Source of the DNA: a virus
Direction: 5' to 3' (one strand)
Length of the DNA stretch: 39,813 nucleotides
IMG/VR virus record: IMGVR_UViG_3300027976_000084
Coordinates: 1-39,813 of that record
A program made the position numbers and the translations under genes. Below the pieces are notes generated by a model, which was not told where the DNA came from, did not search any database, and saw nothing but the letters and a program-made list of their open reading frames with translations. Within the stretch, counting starts at the first letter, position 1; every line of letters starts with the position of its first letter. This document shows positions 39,787 through 39,813 of this stretch, in pieces.

Positions 39787-39813
39787 ATGAGTAACTATCA
39801 AAAACATGCACTG
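39787..39813 (+). CDS. 5' start of a truncated ORF
   Basis: ATG 39787 opens a frame (MSNYQKHAL) that runs off the window edge. The AAAGGATG around 39773-39780 is a plausible ribosome binding site. Confidence 0.4.

Overview
The window reads as about 40 kb of the accessory and early region of a large tailed bacteriophage (Caudoviricetes, probably a T4-like or jumbo myovirus). Genes are packed tightly with ATGA or TAATG start-stop overlaps, many small ORFs belong to phage-only families, and there are an ATP-dependent DNA ligase, a DNA methyltransferase, a GIY-YIG nuclease, a split intein with its own nuclease gene, and two tail-fibre-like proteins. No head, portal, terminase or polymerase gene is in the window. 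I see no tRNA, rRNA, CRISPR array or insertion sequence. A phasin, a TctA/TctB pair, a Pho-box-controlled pstS and consensus sigma70 promoters point to a proteobacterial host, perhaps a polyhydroxyalkanoate-storing betaproteobacterium from fresh water; the host is inference.

Layout. 1-1.4 kb: small early ORFs behind a strong promoter. 1.4-6.1 kb: DNA ligase, SGNH-like hydrolase, GNAT-like protein and a 712-residue membrane coiled-coil protein. 6.1-10.3 kb: protein quality control genes clpX, groES, groEL, hsp20 and clpS. 10.3-15.6 kb: metallophosphoesterase, a short nucleotide-sugar dehydrogenase, pstS with a Pho box, small membrane or secreted proteins, and a glycosyltransferase-like gene. 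15.6-21.4 kb: a second UDP-sugar dehydrogenase broken by a split intein with a nuclease gene between the halves, then a 2OG-Fe(II) oxygenase, an amidinotransferase, a tail-fibre-like protein and its neighbour. 21.5-24.6 kb: small lipoprotein, UvdE DNA repair enzyme, short TctB, TctA and a membrane protein. 24.6-26.1 kb: very small ORFs and a phasin with a PhaR-like operator. 26.2-28.0 kb: a lipoprotein plus an exported protein. 28.1-31.0 kb: a divergent ClpP and a canonical ClpP around a 530-residue unknown. 31.0-39.8 kb: short hypothetical genes, including a repeated small-gene family into which a DNA methyltransferase appears to have been inserted.

How the parts may work together. ClpX (with its ClpP-docking loop), two ClpP subunits, ClpS, GroES/GroEL and Hsp20 would let the phage fold its own proteins and redirect host proteolysis. 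PstS, TctA/TctB and phasin are metabolic genes that could act on phosphate, carboxylate and carbon-storage physiology. The dehydrogenase, oxygenase, amidinotransferase and tail-fibre operon looks like a sugar or surface modification pathway.

Regulation is unusually readable. At least nine promoters match TTGAC-N17-TATAAT closely with spacers of exactly 17 bp. Three of them end 5-6 nt before an ATG, which implies leaderless mRNAs. Several carry inverted repeats around the -10 box.
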